From positions 310,001-374,000 of the forward strand of contig NZ_CADIJO010000003.1 of assembly GCF_902859705.1 (NCBI RefSeq): a stretch of DNA of 64,000 nucleotides, in the 5' to 3' direction. Both the position numbers and the translations under genes were made by a program. This document shows positions 35,238-44,053 of this stretch, piece after piece (the stretch's first letter is position 1; each line of letters begins with the position of its first letter). The stretch is from Achromobacter deleyi (GTDB lineage Bacteria; Pseudomonadota; Gammaproteobacteria; Burkholderiales; Burkholderiaceae_B). Below the pieces are notes generated by a model. It worked only from the letters and a program-made list of their open reading frames with translations, had not been told where the DNA came from and did not search any database.

Positions 35238-36629
35238 ATGACGGAGCTGGCCTATGCCTATCTTGCCCCCTCCGAATTCGCCCAACGGCAGGGCCAGGCC
35301 GACCTGAGCCTGGCCACCAGCGGCGGGCTTGCCCCGTCGGGCGCGGTGGCGCATCCCTTTTTCTTTTCCGGATTCGTGGCCCAGCCCGCCGTGGTGGCGC
35401 AAGCGCTGCTGATGCAGGCACGGGTGGCGCGCACGCGCTTCTATGTGCCGCCGAACACGCTGGCGGCGGTGCTGCGGGCGGCAGACCCGGTCGTGACGTC
35501 CACGCCCGAGGGCCTGCGCTTCGAGTCCTTCAGTGTGTGCTGCGGCGTGTACGCGCGCCTGGACGTGGACGCGGCGGCGCTGGACGCCACGCACTCGGCG
35601 CCGGGCGTCACCAACGTAGACGTGAATCCCCCGCTGCGCCAGGCGCTGGCCGGGCTGCGCGCGTCCGAACCCCTGCACCTGAACGTGGGCAACGATGCGC
35701 TGCGGGTGGCGACGCCAGCGGGCGAGATCGTCGAAGAGCAAGTCCCGCTGCCCACGCGCTGGCTCAAGGGGTTTGCCGAAACGCAGATGCTGTCGGCGGG
35801 CATGACGGCGCGTCACGAGCTCACCGGCGCCGCACTGCGCCAGTTCGTGCAGGCGCTGCCGCGCTCATCGGCGACCAAGACGGTGATGTGGGCAACCCAG
35901 GCCGCCCGTTCGCTGCGGCTGGCCACGCAGGCGACGCCCGGCGCGGTGTGCGTGGCGGGCCCAGAGCGGCTGCGGGTGCTGGAGCCACTGCTGCGCTACG
36001 CCACGGCGCTGCGCGCCTACGGGGCGGATGTAGCGGCGGGTGGCCAACCCCAGGCCAGCGCCTGGGTGCTGGAACTGCCCGGCGCACGGATCACGTTGGG
36101 GCTGAGCCCGGAGAAATCTCGCGGCTTCTCGGGCGAGGGTTCGGTACTGCATCTGATCGCGGGCGGCGATGCGAACGAGGACGCGGCATTCGTCTCGACG
36201 CTGCTGGCCTTCGAACCCCGCATCGATATTGCCCAATTGGCCGCGCGGGCCCTGCTGCCGCAGGCACAGATCGCGTCTGCGCTGGGCGTGCTGGCGTCGT
36301 CCGGCCAGGTGGGCTTCGATCTGGCGGCGGGCGCGTATTTCCATCGTCCGCTGCCGGTGCAGGCGGGCCTGCTCGACACGCTGCATCCGCGGCTGGCCGA
36401 TGCGCGCAAGCTGTTGACGGACGGCGCGGTACTGCCCGAGGGCGAGGGGCGGTATACGGTGCAGTCGGGGCCGCAGCGCTACCGCGTGGCGCTGGGCGTC
36501 GAACCGTCGCACGATCGCTGCACCTGCCCGTGGAACGCCAAATACCAAGGCGCGCGCGGCCCCTGCAAGCACACACTGGCTGTGCGCATGTTTCTCGATC
36601 CGCTGAACGCGCCTGGAGCCGACGCATGA
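35238..36629 (+). CDS. SWIM zinc-finger protein
   Basis: A 463-residue protein without signal peptide. Near its C-terminus the zinc ligands Cys428, Cys430, Cys443 and His445 form a CxCx12CxH SWIM motif (CTCPWNAK...GPCKHTLAV). Before it lies a large domain with alternating strands and helices that I cannot assign. SWIM fingers bind DNA or proteins. Related SWIM proteins stand next to MoxR/von Willebrand or HEAT-type genes in other bacteria (E. coli YehQ is an example from memory). The next gene starts within its stop codon (ATGA overlap), so the products are probably made together and may form a complex. Confidence 0.85.
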   Translation: MTELAYAYLAPSEFAQRQGQADLSLATSGGLAPSGAVAHPFFFSGFVAQPAVVAQALLMQARVARTRFYVPPNTLAAVLRAADPVVTSTPEGLRFESFSVCCGVYARLDVDAAALDATHSAPGVTNVDVNPPLRQALAGLRASEPLHLNVGNDALRVATPAGEIVEEQVPLPTRWLKGFAETQMLSAGMTARHELTGAALRQFVQALPRSSATKTVMWATQAARSLRLATQATPGAVCVAGPERLRVLEPLLRYATALRAYGADVAAGGQPQASAWVLELPGARITLGLSPEKSRGFSGEGSVLHLIAGGDANEDAAFVSTLLAFEPRIDIAQLAARALLPQAQIASALGVLASSGQVGFDLAAGAYFHRPLPVQAGLLDTLHPRLADARKLLTDGAVLPEGEGRYTVQSGPQRYRVALGVEPSHDRCTCPWNAKYQGARGPCKHTLAVRMFLDPLNAPGADA

Positions 36630-39202
36630 CCCTGAGCCTGACCGAACGCCGCGCGGCGCTGCGCGAGGCCGCTGGCGGCGACGCGACGGACGTCACCGCC
36701 ATTGCCCGCGCGCTGGCCGGCGCGAACGAAGAAGACCGCGCCGCGCTGGCCAAGACCTTGCCGCCATCGCGCCTGTTCAGCGCAGAGGGGCCAACGCCCA
36801 GGGCATGTTTCGTGTTGACCGCGCTGGGCAAGCCCAAGCTCGTGGCCGAGACCCTGGCGCCTGCGGATATGACGCGCAAGCAAGACTATGCCGCACGCCA
36901 TACCGTGATGGCGCCAGCCGTCATCGCGGCAGCGAGCGAACGGGACGCATCCTGGCGGGCCGCATTCGTCGAGCTGTTTGCGGAACAGTCCTGGTGGGCC
37001 GAACCTCTGGTCTGGCCCGTATGCCACGCGCTGGTTCGGCTGGATGACGAGGCGCCGCTGTCCCAGGCCTATCTTCGGTGCTTCGTGCAGCAGGTCAGCG
37101 CCATCGGTGCGGATGGGCAACGGGACGAAGACCATGGCAAGCTCATGGCCGCGCATCTGCAGGCGCACCCCGATTGGGTCGAACGCGAGTTCTGGGCCTT
37201 GTTCCGCGTCGATGGCATGGGCGCCGATTACCAGCTCATCGAGCGCACCGGCCTTGCCTGGGACGCCGCCATCCTGACGCTATGCCAGGCCAGCCCGGTG
37301 TTCCGGGAACGCCTGCTGGCCGAGTCATTGGACGCCTTGCTGCGAGACTTCTCGGCGAAAGTCATTGCCTGGTACTTGCGCGTGCATCGCTTGGCCGATC
37401 CGACCGCGCACGAAGTCGCGGCCAGGCAACACACGTATTTCTCGGTGCTCGCCACGGCGCCCAGCACGGCGGTAGGCCTGGCCCAGGACATGCTCAAGCG
37501 CGCCGCCGCACAACTGGACGTGGACGCGATGATCGAGGCCGCGCCCGCCGTCCTGACCCGTACGGAGAAGAAGCTGGTCAAGGCCCAGCTCGCGCTGCTT
37601 GCCGCGCTCAAGACGGATGCCGGGCAAAGTGATCGCATCTCGCAGATGCTCGGCGAAGCGCTGGAAGGCATGCCGTTGGACCTGGCGCCGCTGGCGCGCA
37701 AGCTCATGGTTGCGACAGACGAGATGCAACCCGCCGATGCAGAGGGCGAGGCTCGCACGAAAGAGGACGACGTCAGCCGCACAATCACGATACCGGCACC
37801 GCGCAGCACGTCGCTGCCGGACCTTCCCGAGCCTGCGCCCGACATCAGCAACGACGAGGCACTGCACGCCTTGATCGGGGCGCAGTTCGAGGGCGTCGGA
37901 CACGGCGCCGAGTTACCGCGCCTCTTCGACTACCTGGCCCGCCGTCCGCAGATTGCGCTGCCTGAGGCGCTGCAACACCGCGCCGCCGAAATCATCGCGT
38001 CGGTGTGGGATGAACACAATGCCTCGCCGCGGCGCCTTCTGGCCGCCGCGCTGCTGGGCCGGGACGACGTCAGTTTCAATGGCTATGCCCGGTATGTCGT
38101 GGCCAGCGCAGGCAAGCCGGACCCCGTGGGCGTGGTATTGCAGGAAAACACCTTCACCAGCAGCGGCTACGACGTCGAGACCGGAGATTGGACGGTCAAC
38201 GAAACCTGGACCTCGCGCTCGGGCTACCAATACCTTCCGACGCATTCGCCGCTGGCCCTGCTGGCGGGGGCTTTCCACGACCTGCGGTCGAGTCGGGCAC
38301 GGGGTGAACCCTTCGTAGCCCCGGCGCCCGTGCCGGCGCATCGCTTCGCCTGGCAGCGAATGGTTGCCACGCCGGGCGAAGGCACGTTCTCGCGCGACCT
38401 GGAGGTGTTGGGAGAGGGCCCCAAGCCGTTCTGGATGCCGACGGACACCGCCGCAGTGACCCACGCGTCCGCCTCGCCGGCCCTGGATGTCGCCGACGTA
38501 GCGGCCGAATTCACCTTCCGCGTCCAGGAGGCCCGGCAGCAGGACGGCTACGACCAGGTCGTGCAATGGACGGCCTGGCTGCTGCGGTTCAACCCCGACA
38601 CGCTGGCCGCGCATTTCCATCCGATGCTGTGCGCGGCGGTGCAGGTCATCAACGTGCGCGGCCTTGCACCGTTGCTGACGGCGCTGGGCGCGTCCCGGCA
38701 GGTGCCCGGTACGCCCGTGTACTCGGCCTTGGCCCTGGCGGCATCGGCGAAGATGTCCGAGCAGCGCGCCCAGGCCGCCGAGGCAATCGCACGCCTGGCC
38801 GACGCCGGCCTGCTCGACCCCGCGCCGTTCGCCGAGCAGATCGCGGCGCATCTGGCGCAGGGCTTCGCCTTGGCCGGACGGCTCGCGCAGACGCTGGCCG
38901 ACGCCGCGTCCATCAGCGCACTTGCCGGTTGCCGCGTACTGCAAACGCTGGCGGCGCTGCTGCCGCATCTGCTCGACGCCCAAGGCAAGCCGCTGGCCCA
39001 GGCGGTCAAGCTCATCGAACTTGCCGCCCGCCTGTCCAATGACTATGGCATGCCGGTGGCGCTGCCCGACGCGCTGGCCGCACGGCGCAACGGTGCGTCC
39101 GTGCTGGCAGTGACCTTGCGCAGCCTGGAAGCCGTCGCATCGCGGGCAACGCCGTTGGCCGAAACCGCCGCAGCCGCCGCGCGGCAGACTCAAGAGGGAT
39201 GA
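36626..39202 (+). CDS. Very large helical-repeat protein, DUF6493-like, SWIM operon
   Basis: An 858-residue, mostly alpha-helical protein with no signal peptide. Long alanine/leucine-rich helix pairs (for example MSEQRAQAAEAIARLADAG) suggest HEAT-like solenoids at both ends. The middle holds a more specific region including YDVETGDWTVNETWTSRSG and HSPLALLAGAFHDLRSSRA. It resembles DUF6493 proteins, which accompany SWIM proteins in other genomes as I recall; function unknown. The ATG overlaps the SWIM stop codon and the stop codon overlaps the next gene's start, so all three are translationally coupled. A short acidic stretch (about 370-415) may be a flexible linker. Confidence 0.7.
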   Translation: MTLSLTERRAALREAAGGDATDVTAIARALAGANEEDRAALAKTLPPSRLFSAEGPTPRACFVLTALGKPKLVAETLAPADMTRKQDYAARHTVMAPAVIAAASERDASWRAAFVELFAEQSWWAEPLVWPVCHALVRLDDEAPLSQAYLRCFVQQVSAIGADGQRDEDHGKLMAAHLQAHPDWVEREFWALFRVDGMGADYQLIERTGLAWDAAILTLCQASPVFRERLLAESLDALLRDFSAKVIAWYLRVHRLADPTAHEVAARQHTYFSVLATAPSTAVGLAQDMLKRAAAQLDVDAMIEAAPAVLTRTEKKLVKAQLALLAALKTDAGQSDRISQMLGEALEGMPLDLAPLARKLMVATDEMQPADAEGEARTKEDDVSRTITIPAPRSTSLPDLPEPAPDISNDEALHALIGAQFEGVGHGAELPRLFDYLARRPQIALPEALQHRAAEIIASVWDEHNASPRRLLAAALLGRDDVSFNGYARYVVASAGKPDPVGVVLQENTFTSSGYDVETGDWTVNETWTSRSGYQYLPTHSPLALLAGAFHDLRSSRARGEPFVAPAPVPAHRFAWQRMVATPGEGTFSRDLEVLGEGPKPFWMPTDTAAVTHASASPALDVADVAAEFTFRVQEARQQDGYDQVVQWTAWLLRFNPDTLAAHFHPMLCAAVQVINVRGLAPLLTALGASRQVPGTPVYSALALAASAKMSEQRAQAAEAIARLADAGLLDPAPFAEQIAAHLAQGFALAGRLAQTLADAASISALAGCRVLQTLAALLPHLLDAQGKPLAQAVKLIELAARLSNDYGMPVALPDALAARRNGASVLAVTLRSLEAVASRATPLAETAAAAARQTQEG

Positions 39203-41607
39203 CCACACGCATGACGCCCTACAAGAACCTCTGGGACTACTACCGCGACACCGCGCGGCTGATTCAAGATGGCGCGACCCTGCGCACCCTGTACGACGCC
39301 CTGCTTCAGGTACAGTCGGACGATATGCGCACAGTGGACGCGTCGCCCAAGCGGCTGCGTGAAATGACGCAAAGCTGGTCCCAGCGCCCGAATTTCCTGC
39401 CGATCCGCCTGAACGAACTGTTCAACGGCCTGCAGGTCGACCCGACGGATGACTACGTGCTGGCCCTGGTCGGCGGGCTGGGCGGACGCCACGAACAGGA
39501 AGTGCGCCTGTTCATGCTGCGCCACGACCACGCGCTGCGGGACAACGTGTTCTGGCGCGTCTTCGAGGTGGAGGGCGGCGGCGAGATCTCGTTGGCGAAC
39601 ATCGACAAGTTCTCGCGCGAGGAATTCAACTGGCACAACACGGTCGTGCTGCTGGCCAACGAAGGCACGCTGGACCGGCGCCGGGTGCTGCGCAGTTGCC
39701 TTGAAGCGCTGAACCGGGATTTCTCCGCCTATCGCGCCGGCTGGTACTCGCGCGTCTATGCCACGCTGGCCCCCACGCCCGACGAGGTGGCAGCCGACCA
39801 GCAACTGCTGCGGCTGTGCCTGGGCTCGTCGATCACTGCCACCGTGTCGCTGGCAGTCAAGCAGTTCGAGACGCTGCACAAGCACGACCTGCTCGACGCC
39901 ACGCCTTTCGTGGACGCTTGCGGCGGCGCATTCTCGGGGCCAAAGGCCGCGGCGCTGTCGGTGCTGCGCATTCTGGAAGCACTGGGCGCACAGGCACGGG
40001 TCGATTCGCAGGCCCTGGCGCAGGCGCTGGCCCTGGGTCTGGGGCATCCGCATGCCGACGTGCAACGGGCGGCGGTAAAGGCGCTGGTGAAGATGGGCCG
40101 GGTGGATCTGGCGCAACAGCAGCGCGACGCCCTGGCGCCAGCGGTGGCCGTCCTACTGCCGCAAGCCGAGGCTGCCGAGACCGAAGAACCGGTGGACAAA
40201 GGTCTTGCAGCAAGCGCCAGTGCCCCAGGCCTGTCGGGCACGCCATCCGATTTGCCATCACCCGCGCCCCTGAATCCCTGGACGGACGACGACGCCCAGG
40301 AACGCTATGCCGCGCTGCTGGAGGCGCCCGCCGACGCCCTGGAATTCGAGCTTGCACTGGCGTGGCTGGCAACGTCCCGGCAGGTGGCGGCGATGATCGC
40401 GCCCTTGGTCAAGCGCGCCCGCCGCCTGGCCGAGCGCGATAGACAGCACTACGCGGCCGCACTGCTGCTGGCGGCGCATGAACCTAAGGTCCCATTCCTG
40501 CCACTGCAGTATTGGCAGAACACCTCCACCAGCCTGGTCAACGGTGAGTGGGTGCAAGAACGCGAGGGCAAACGCCAGGCGCTGCCGAGCGCCGAGCAAT
40601 CCACCCTGCTGCCCAGCTTCATCACCCGCCTGCGCGAGGTGGCCGCGATCGTGCAGGGCCAGGCGTCGCGCCGCCCGCTGCTCGCCACGCCCACCGACAC
40701 GCAGGGTTGGGTCGATGCCGACGCCCTGCTGGCCCGCTTCGAGGCGGGCCGGGAAAGCGGCGCCCCGCTGCCGGTGGATCTCACCCAGGCATTGCTGCGC
40801 GTGCATCCCGAGCATCGGGCCCGGGCGGTCGAGGCGACCGGTGGCGCGTGGCCGCAGATCACCGACACCGTGCAGATCGAATGGCGCAGCCGCGGATCGA
40901 GCACCTTGAAGGCCGACGGCTCGCCGCAGTGGGTGTGGTGGAGTCCCGTGATCCATGCCGCGCCCGACGAAGCGCCTTCGGCCACGCAACCGGCGCTGAT
41001 TGCGTCGGGTCCGCTGCAATACAACGACTGGGGCGACGCCCACGCGCTGGTCTGCGCCGAACTCGGCCTGGCCAACCCCGCGTCGACCTTGCCGCTGGCC
41101 GCAGCCAGCATGGCGATCATGAACACGGCGGCAGGCGACGAGGCCGAGCATCGCGCCCCCACCGTGCTGCGCGTTCTTGCCGGGCATCCGGGCGCGTGGC
41201 ACGCGGAAACCGTCCAGCTGCTTGCCCTGGGCATGGCGGCCAAGCAGGCCGAGGTACGCGCGCAGGCCGTGGAAGCGTTTGCCGCCGCGATTCCGCACCG
41301 CGTGGATGCAACCGCTGCGGCGCAGGCCTACGCCGCCTGCGTGCCCGCGATCGTCCTGACCCGCTGGGCAACGTCCTTCACGGACGCGGCGACAATGGCG
41401 CCTGCGGCCGTCATCGCCGTGCTGGGCGGTCTGCTGCCACGCCTGGACCCCAAGACGCGCGGTATTGGCTCCCTGCTTACCGTGCTGCTGGATGAGTCGC
41501 TGCGCCACGCGCACCCCGTCCAGGCCGCAGACTTGCGCGGCTGGCTGGCGGGCTTTACTGGCACGTCCGCCGCCGCCAAAGCCGCCAAGGCGCTGCTGGC
41601 GTTGTAA
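39199..41607 (+). CDS. Second very large helical-repeat protein of the SWIM operon
   Basis: An 802-residue, alanine/leucine-rich helical protein that looks like a distant relative of the gene before it. The C-terminal half has HEAT-like helical pairs (AEVRAQAVEAFAAAIPHR; QALALGLGHPHADVQRAAVKAL). It also has a central strand-containing segment (NTSTSLVNGEWVQEREG; SSTLKADGSPQWVWWSP) in the same relative place. No catalytic motif, signal peptide or membrane segment is visible. It overlaps the upstream gene by four bases. Such paired solenoids are usually scaffolds; what they hold is unknown. Assignment to DUF6493 is by resemblance and context only. Confidence 0.65.
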   Translation: MTTRMTPYKNLWDYYRDTARLIQDGATLRTLYDALLQVQSDDMRTVDASPKRLREMTQSWSQRPNFLPIRLNELFNGLQVDPTDDYVLALVGGLGGRHEQEVRLFMLRHDHALRDNVFWRVFEVEGGGEISLANIDKFSREEFNWHNTVVLLANEGTLDRRRVLRSCLEALNRDFSAYRAGWYSRVYATLAPTPDEVAADQQLLRLCLGSSITATVSLAVKQFETLHKHDLLDATPFVDACGGAFSGPKAAALSVLRILEALGAQARVDSQALAQALALGLGHPHADVQRAAVKALVKMGRVDLAQQQRDALAPAVAVLLPQAEAAETEEPVDKGLAASASAPGLSGTPSDLPSPAPLNPWTDDDAQERYAALLEAPADALEFELALAWLATSRQVAAMIAPLVKRARRLAERDRQHYAAALLLAAHEPKVPFLPLQYWQNTSTSLVNGEWVQEREGKRQALPSAEQSTLLPSFITRLREVAAIVQGQASRRPLLATPTDTQGWVDADALLARFEAGRESGAPLPVDLTQALLRVHPEHRARAVEATGGAWPQITDTVQIEWRSRGSSTLKADGSPQWVWWSPVIHAAPDEAPSATQPALIASGPLQYNDWGDAHALVCAELGLANPASTLPLAAASMAIMNTAAGDEAEHRAPTVLRVLAGHPGAWHAETVQLLALGMAAKQAEVRAQAVEAFAAAIPHRVDATAAAQAYAACVPAIVLTRWATSFTDAATMAPAAVIAVLGGLLPRLDPKTRGIGSLLTVLLDESLRHAHPVQAADLRGWLAGFTGTSAAAKAAKALLAL

Positions 41608-41626
41608 ATCGATTAAGGAAACTTGC

Positions 41627-42208
41627 ATGACCCAGACCGCCGAACAGTTTCACCAACGCATGTGGGAAATCCTGGAGCCCGTGGACACCCAGTTCTTCGA
41701 GGTCGTCGCCGCGCCCGCCCCCGACGCAGAAGCGATCGGGGCGCTTGAAGCCGCGTTGGGCTTTGCGCTGCCGGCAGCGTTTGCCGCCTTCTGCCAGCGC
41801 ACCAACGGCTTGTGCGTGATGGCGCGCGAAGCTGTCTGGCCACACGCGAAAGAGTTCGAGGTCGGCCCCGCGTGGACGTTCTGGCGCGGCCTGGTGCTGT
41901 TGGGCATCGACACCCCGGACTTGCCCGAATGGGCCAGCATCTCGGCGCAGCAGCGCCGGCTGGCTGAGGCCGGTCTGCCCGGCATCCTGCCCCTGCTGAA
42001 AATCGTGGGCGATGGCGGCCGGATCTGGGGCGTGGATCAGACAGGGACCGTGGTGGTGATCGATGACTTGACCGATCCGCAGCCGCTGGACGGCGACTTT
42101 ACCGACCTCTACGCCGAGCAGATTGCCGACCTGATGCAGCGCCAGCAGGACATGGCGCAGCGGCTGGCCGAACGCGCAACGCGCAAGCCAGGCAAGCTGC
42201 CAGGGTAA
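41627..42208 (+). CDS. SUKH (SMI1/KNR4) family protein
   Basis: A 193-residue protein with the SUKH core. The amphipathic start EAIGALEAALGFALPAAFAAFCQRTNG matches the family helix-loop (ALxxxLGxxLPxxFxxFxxxxNG). Later segments WRGLVLLG and ILPLLKIVGDGGRIWGVD fit the beta sheet that follows. SUKH proteins often serve as immunity proteins against polymorphic toxins, but many are general adaptors. No toxin gene is next to it here. It starts 19 bp after the second helical gene with AAGGAAA as ribosome binding site, so it belongs to the same operon. Confidence 0.75.
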   Translation: MTQTAEQFHQRMWEILEPVDTQFFEVVAAPAPDAEAIGALEAALGFALPAAFAAFCQRTNGLCVMAREAVWPHAKEFEVGPAWTFWRGLVLLGIDTPDLPEWASISAQQRRLAEAGLPGILPLLKIVGDGGRIWGVDQTGTVVVIDDLTDPQPLDGDFTDLYAEQIADLMQRQQDMAQRLAERATRKPGKLPG

Positions 42209-42272
42209 AACGCAGCCGCACGCTGGCCGATCCCTGACGTCATCCATCACATCCAGACACCCAAGACAGGCA

Positions 42273-42908
42273 ATGATCCGTTTACCGCTCAAGACCGCCA
42301 CCCTGATCGCAGGCATCGCGATGACGCTGGCCTGCCAGGGGCAAGCGCCCGCGCAGGCACCCGCATCGGAATCCCCCCCATCGCAGCCGCCCGTCGTCGG
42401 CGCCTGGCGCAAGGTGTCCGATGCCCAGCTCAATCAGCAATACCGCTACTCGATGCTGCCCGCTGTGGCGGCTGCGGGCAGCCGATGGGCCGCCTACGAC
42501 CCCAAGGCCGGCAAGACCGTGTGCTGCCTGGTCGTGGTCGGGCCTGAGATCAGCGAGGCCGAGCTGGACACCACCTACAACATTCCGGGCCCGTGGATCA
42601 CCGATCTGGTGAACGGCTGGAACCTGGACGCCGCGCCATATCGGCCACACGTGCAGTTGCTGCGCGCGGAAGGCGCACTGGTCGATCACGAATTCTCGGA
42701 GATGGCCGACGAACTGGGCGGCCTGCTGCTGCCCGCCCAGGCCCAGGCCGTCGCGCCGAATACGCTGCAGCTGGACGGCAAGCGTTACACCGTAGAGCGC
42801 AAGGAAGAGCCGCTTGCCAGCGACGACGGCGTGGTGCACACCTACGCCCTGCGGCCCGCCCAGGGCGGCAAGCCCTTGGCGGTCGAGGTTCCCTACGGGA
42901 TTTACTAG
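42273..42908 (+). CDS. Putative lipoprotein of unknown function
   Basis: A 211-residue protein with a lipoprotein signal: hydrophobic core LIAGIAMT followed by the lipobox TLAC, with Cys21 as the lipidation site. A proline-rich linker (about 22-42) precedes a domain I do not recognise, with a CC pair near residues 88-89 and a tryptophan-containing region PGPWITDLVNGWNLD. It lies 64 bp after the SUKH gene on the same strand and may be the last gene of that operon. Its stop codon is one base from the stop of the convergent binding-protein gene. Confidence 0.7.
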   Translation: MIRLPLKTATLIAGIAMTLACQGQAPAQAPASESPPSQPPVVGAWRKVSDAQLNQQYRYSMLPAVAAAGSRWAAYDPKAGKTVCCLVVVGPEISEAELDTTYNIPGPWITDLVNGWNLDAAPYRPHVQLLRAEGALVDHEFSEMADELGGLLLPAQAQAVAPNTLQLDGKRYTVERKEEPLASDDGVVHTYALRPAQGGKPLAVEVPYGIY

Positions 42909-42909
42909 A

Positions 42910-43926
42910 TCAGCGGATCGGCAGCGCGTACATCAGGCCGCCCTGCGTCCATTGCGCATTCAGGCCGCGCTTGATCTTGAGCGGGCTGCCCTGGCCGACG
43001 TTGCGCTCGAAGCTTTCGCCGTAATTGCCCACCTGCTTGACGATATTGTAGGCCCACTTTTCGTCCAGCCCCAGGTTGGCGCCGCCGCCGGGCGTGACGC
43101 CCAGGATGCGCTTGATGTTGGGGTTGGCGCTCTTGGCCTGTTCGTCGACGTTCTTGGACGTGACGCCGTATTCCTCGGCTTCGATCATGGCCGACAACGA
43201 CCAGCGCACAATGTTCAGCCAGGCGTCGTCGCCCTGGCGCACGAACGGGCCCAGCGGCTCTTTCGAGATGATCTCGGGCAGCACGACGTAATCGTCAGGA
43301 TTCTGCAGCTTGGAAATGCGGATGGAAGCCAGGCCCGAGGCGTCGGTGGAGAACACGTCGCAACGACCGGCCGCGAACGCGTTGACCACTTCGTTGAAGG
43401 TCTCGATCACGACCGGTTTGTACGTCACGTTGTTGGCGCGCGCCCAGTCAGCCAGCGTGTTTTCGTTGGACGTGCCGGTTTGCAGGCAGATCGTGGCGCC
43501 GTTGATTTCCTTGGCGCTCTTGACGCCCAGCGACTTGGGCACCAGGAAGCCCTGGCCGTCATAGAAATTGATGCCGGCATGGATGATGCCCAGCGCGGTG
43601 TCGCGCTGCTGCGTCACGGTGGTGTTGCGCGTCAGGACGTCGACTTCGCCGGACTGCAGCGCGGTGAAACGCTGCTGCGAATTGAGCGGCACCACCTTGA
43701 TTTTGTCGGCGTCGCCGAACACGGCCGCGGCGATCGCCCGGCACAGGTCTACGTCCAGCCCTTGCCACTTGCCTTGCGCGTCGGGTGCGGAAAAGCCCGC
43801 AAAACCCGTGGTGGTGCCGCAGGCCACCGCCCCGCGCTGGCGCACGACGTCCAGCGTCGCCGCCTGTGCACCCTGTACCGCTGCCAACAGCAGCGCCGCG
43901 CCCACCAACCCTTTAGCAATATTCAT
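42910..43926 (-). CDS. AapJ/BztA-type general L-amino acid-binding protein
   Basis: A 338-residue periplasmic binding protein of the AapJ family. A signal peptide (about 1-22, ending AQA) precedes TLDVVRQRGAVACGTTTGFAGFS, followed by GLDVDLCRAIAAAVFGD and PLNSQQRFTALQSGEVDVL. AapJ proteins deliver many L-amino acids to an ABC importer; no permease or ATPase gene is adjacent, so it is an orphan here. The start at MNIAKG is supported by AGGAATCCAGG upstream. Its stop codon lies one base from the end of the convergent lipoprotein gene, with no terminator between. Confidence 0.9.
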   Translation of the reverse strand: MNIAKGLVGAALLLAAVQGAQAATLDVVRQRGAVACGTTTGFAGFSAPDAQGKWQGLDVDLCRAIAAAVFGDADKIKVVPLNSQQRFTALQSGEVDVLTRNTTVTQQRDTALGIIHAGINFYDGQGFLVPKSLGVKSAKEINGATICLQTGTSNENTLADWARANNVTYKPVVIETFNEVVNAFAAGRCDVFSTDASGLASIRISKLQNPDDYVVLPEIISKEPLGPFVRQGDDAWLNIVRWSLSAMIEAEEYGVTSKNVDEQAKSANPNIKRILGVTPGGGANLGLDEKWAYNIVKQVGNYGESFERNVGQGSPLKIKRGLNAQWTQGGLMYALPIR

Positions 43927-44053
43927 GACCTGGATTCCTGTTGTACCGGGACGCGCCAGCGCCCTGTTGTAGCGGGGCGCGCATGCGCGCCAAGGCGAGA
44001 AGCTTATAGACATGAAGCGCCCGCGCCAAATAACAAGCGCTTATTTAGGTATA

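Noticed and set aside
35537-36625. In-frame extension of the first large helical protein through the SWIM gene
   Set aside because: The extension reads arginine/glycine-rich nonsense over the SWIM coding region. The ATG at 36626 overlapping the SWIM stop codon is the natural start.
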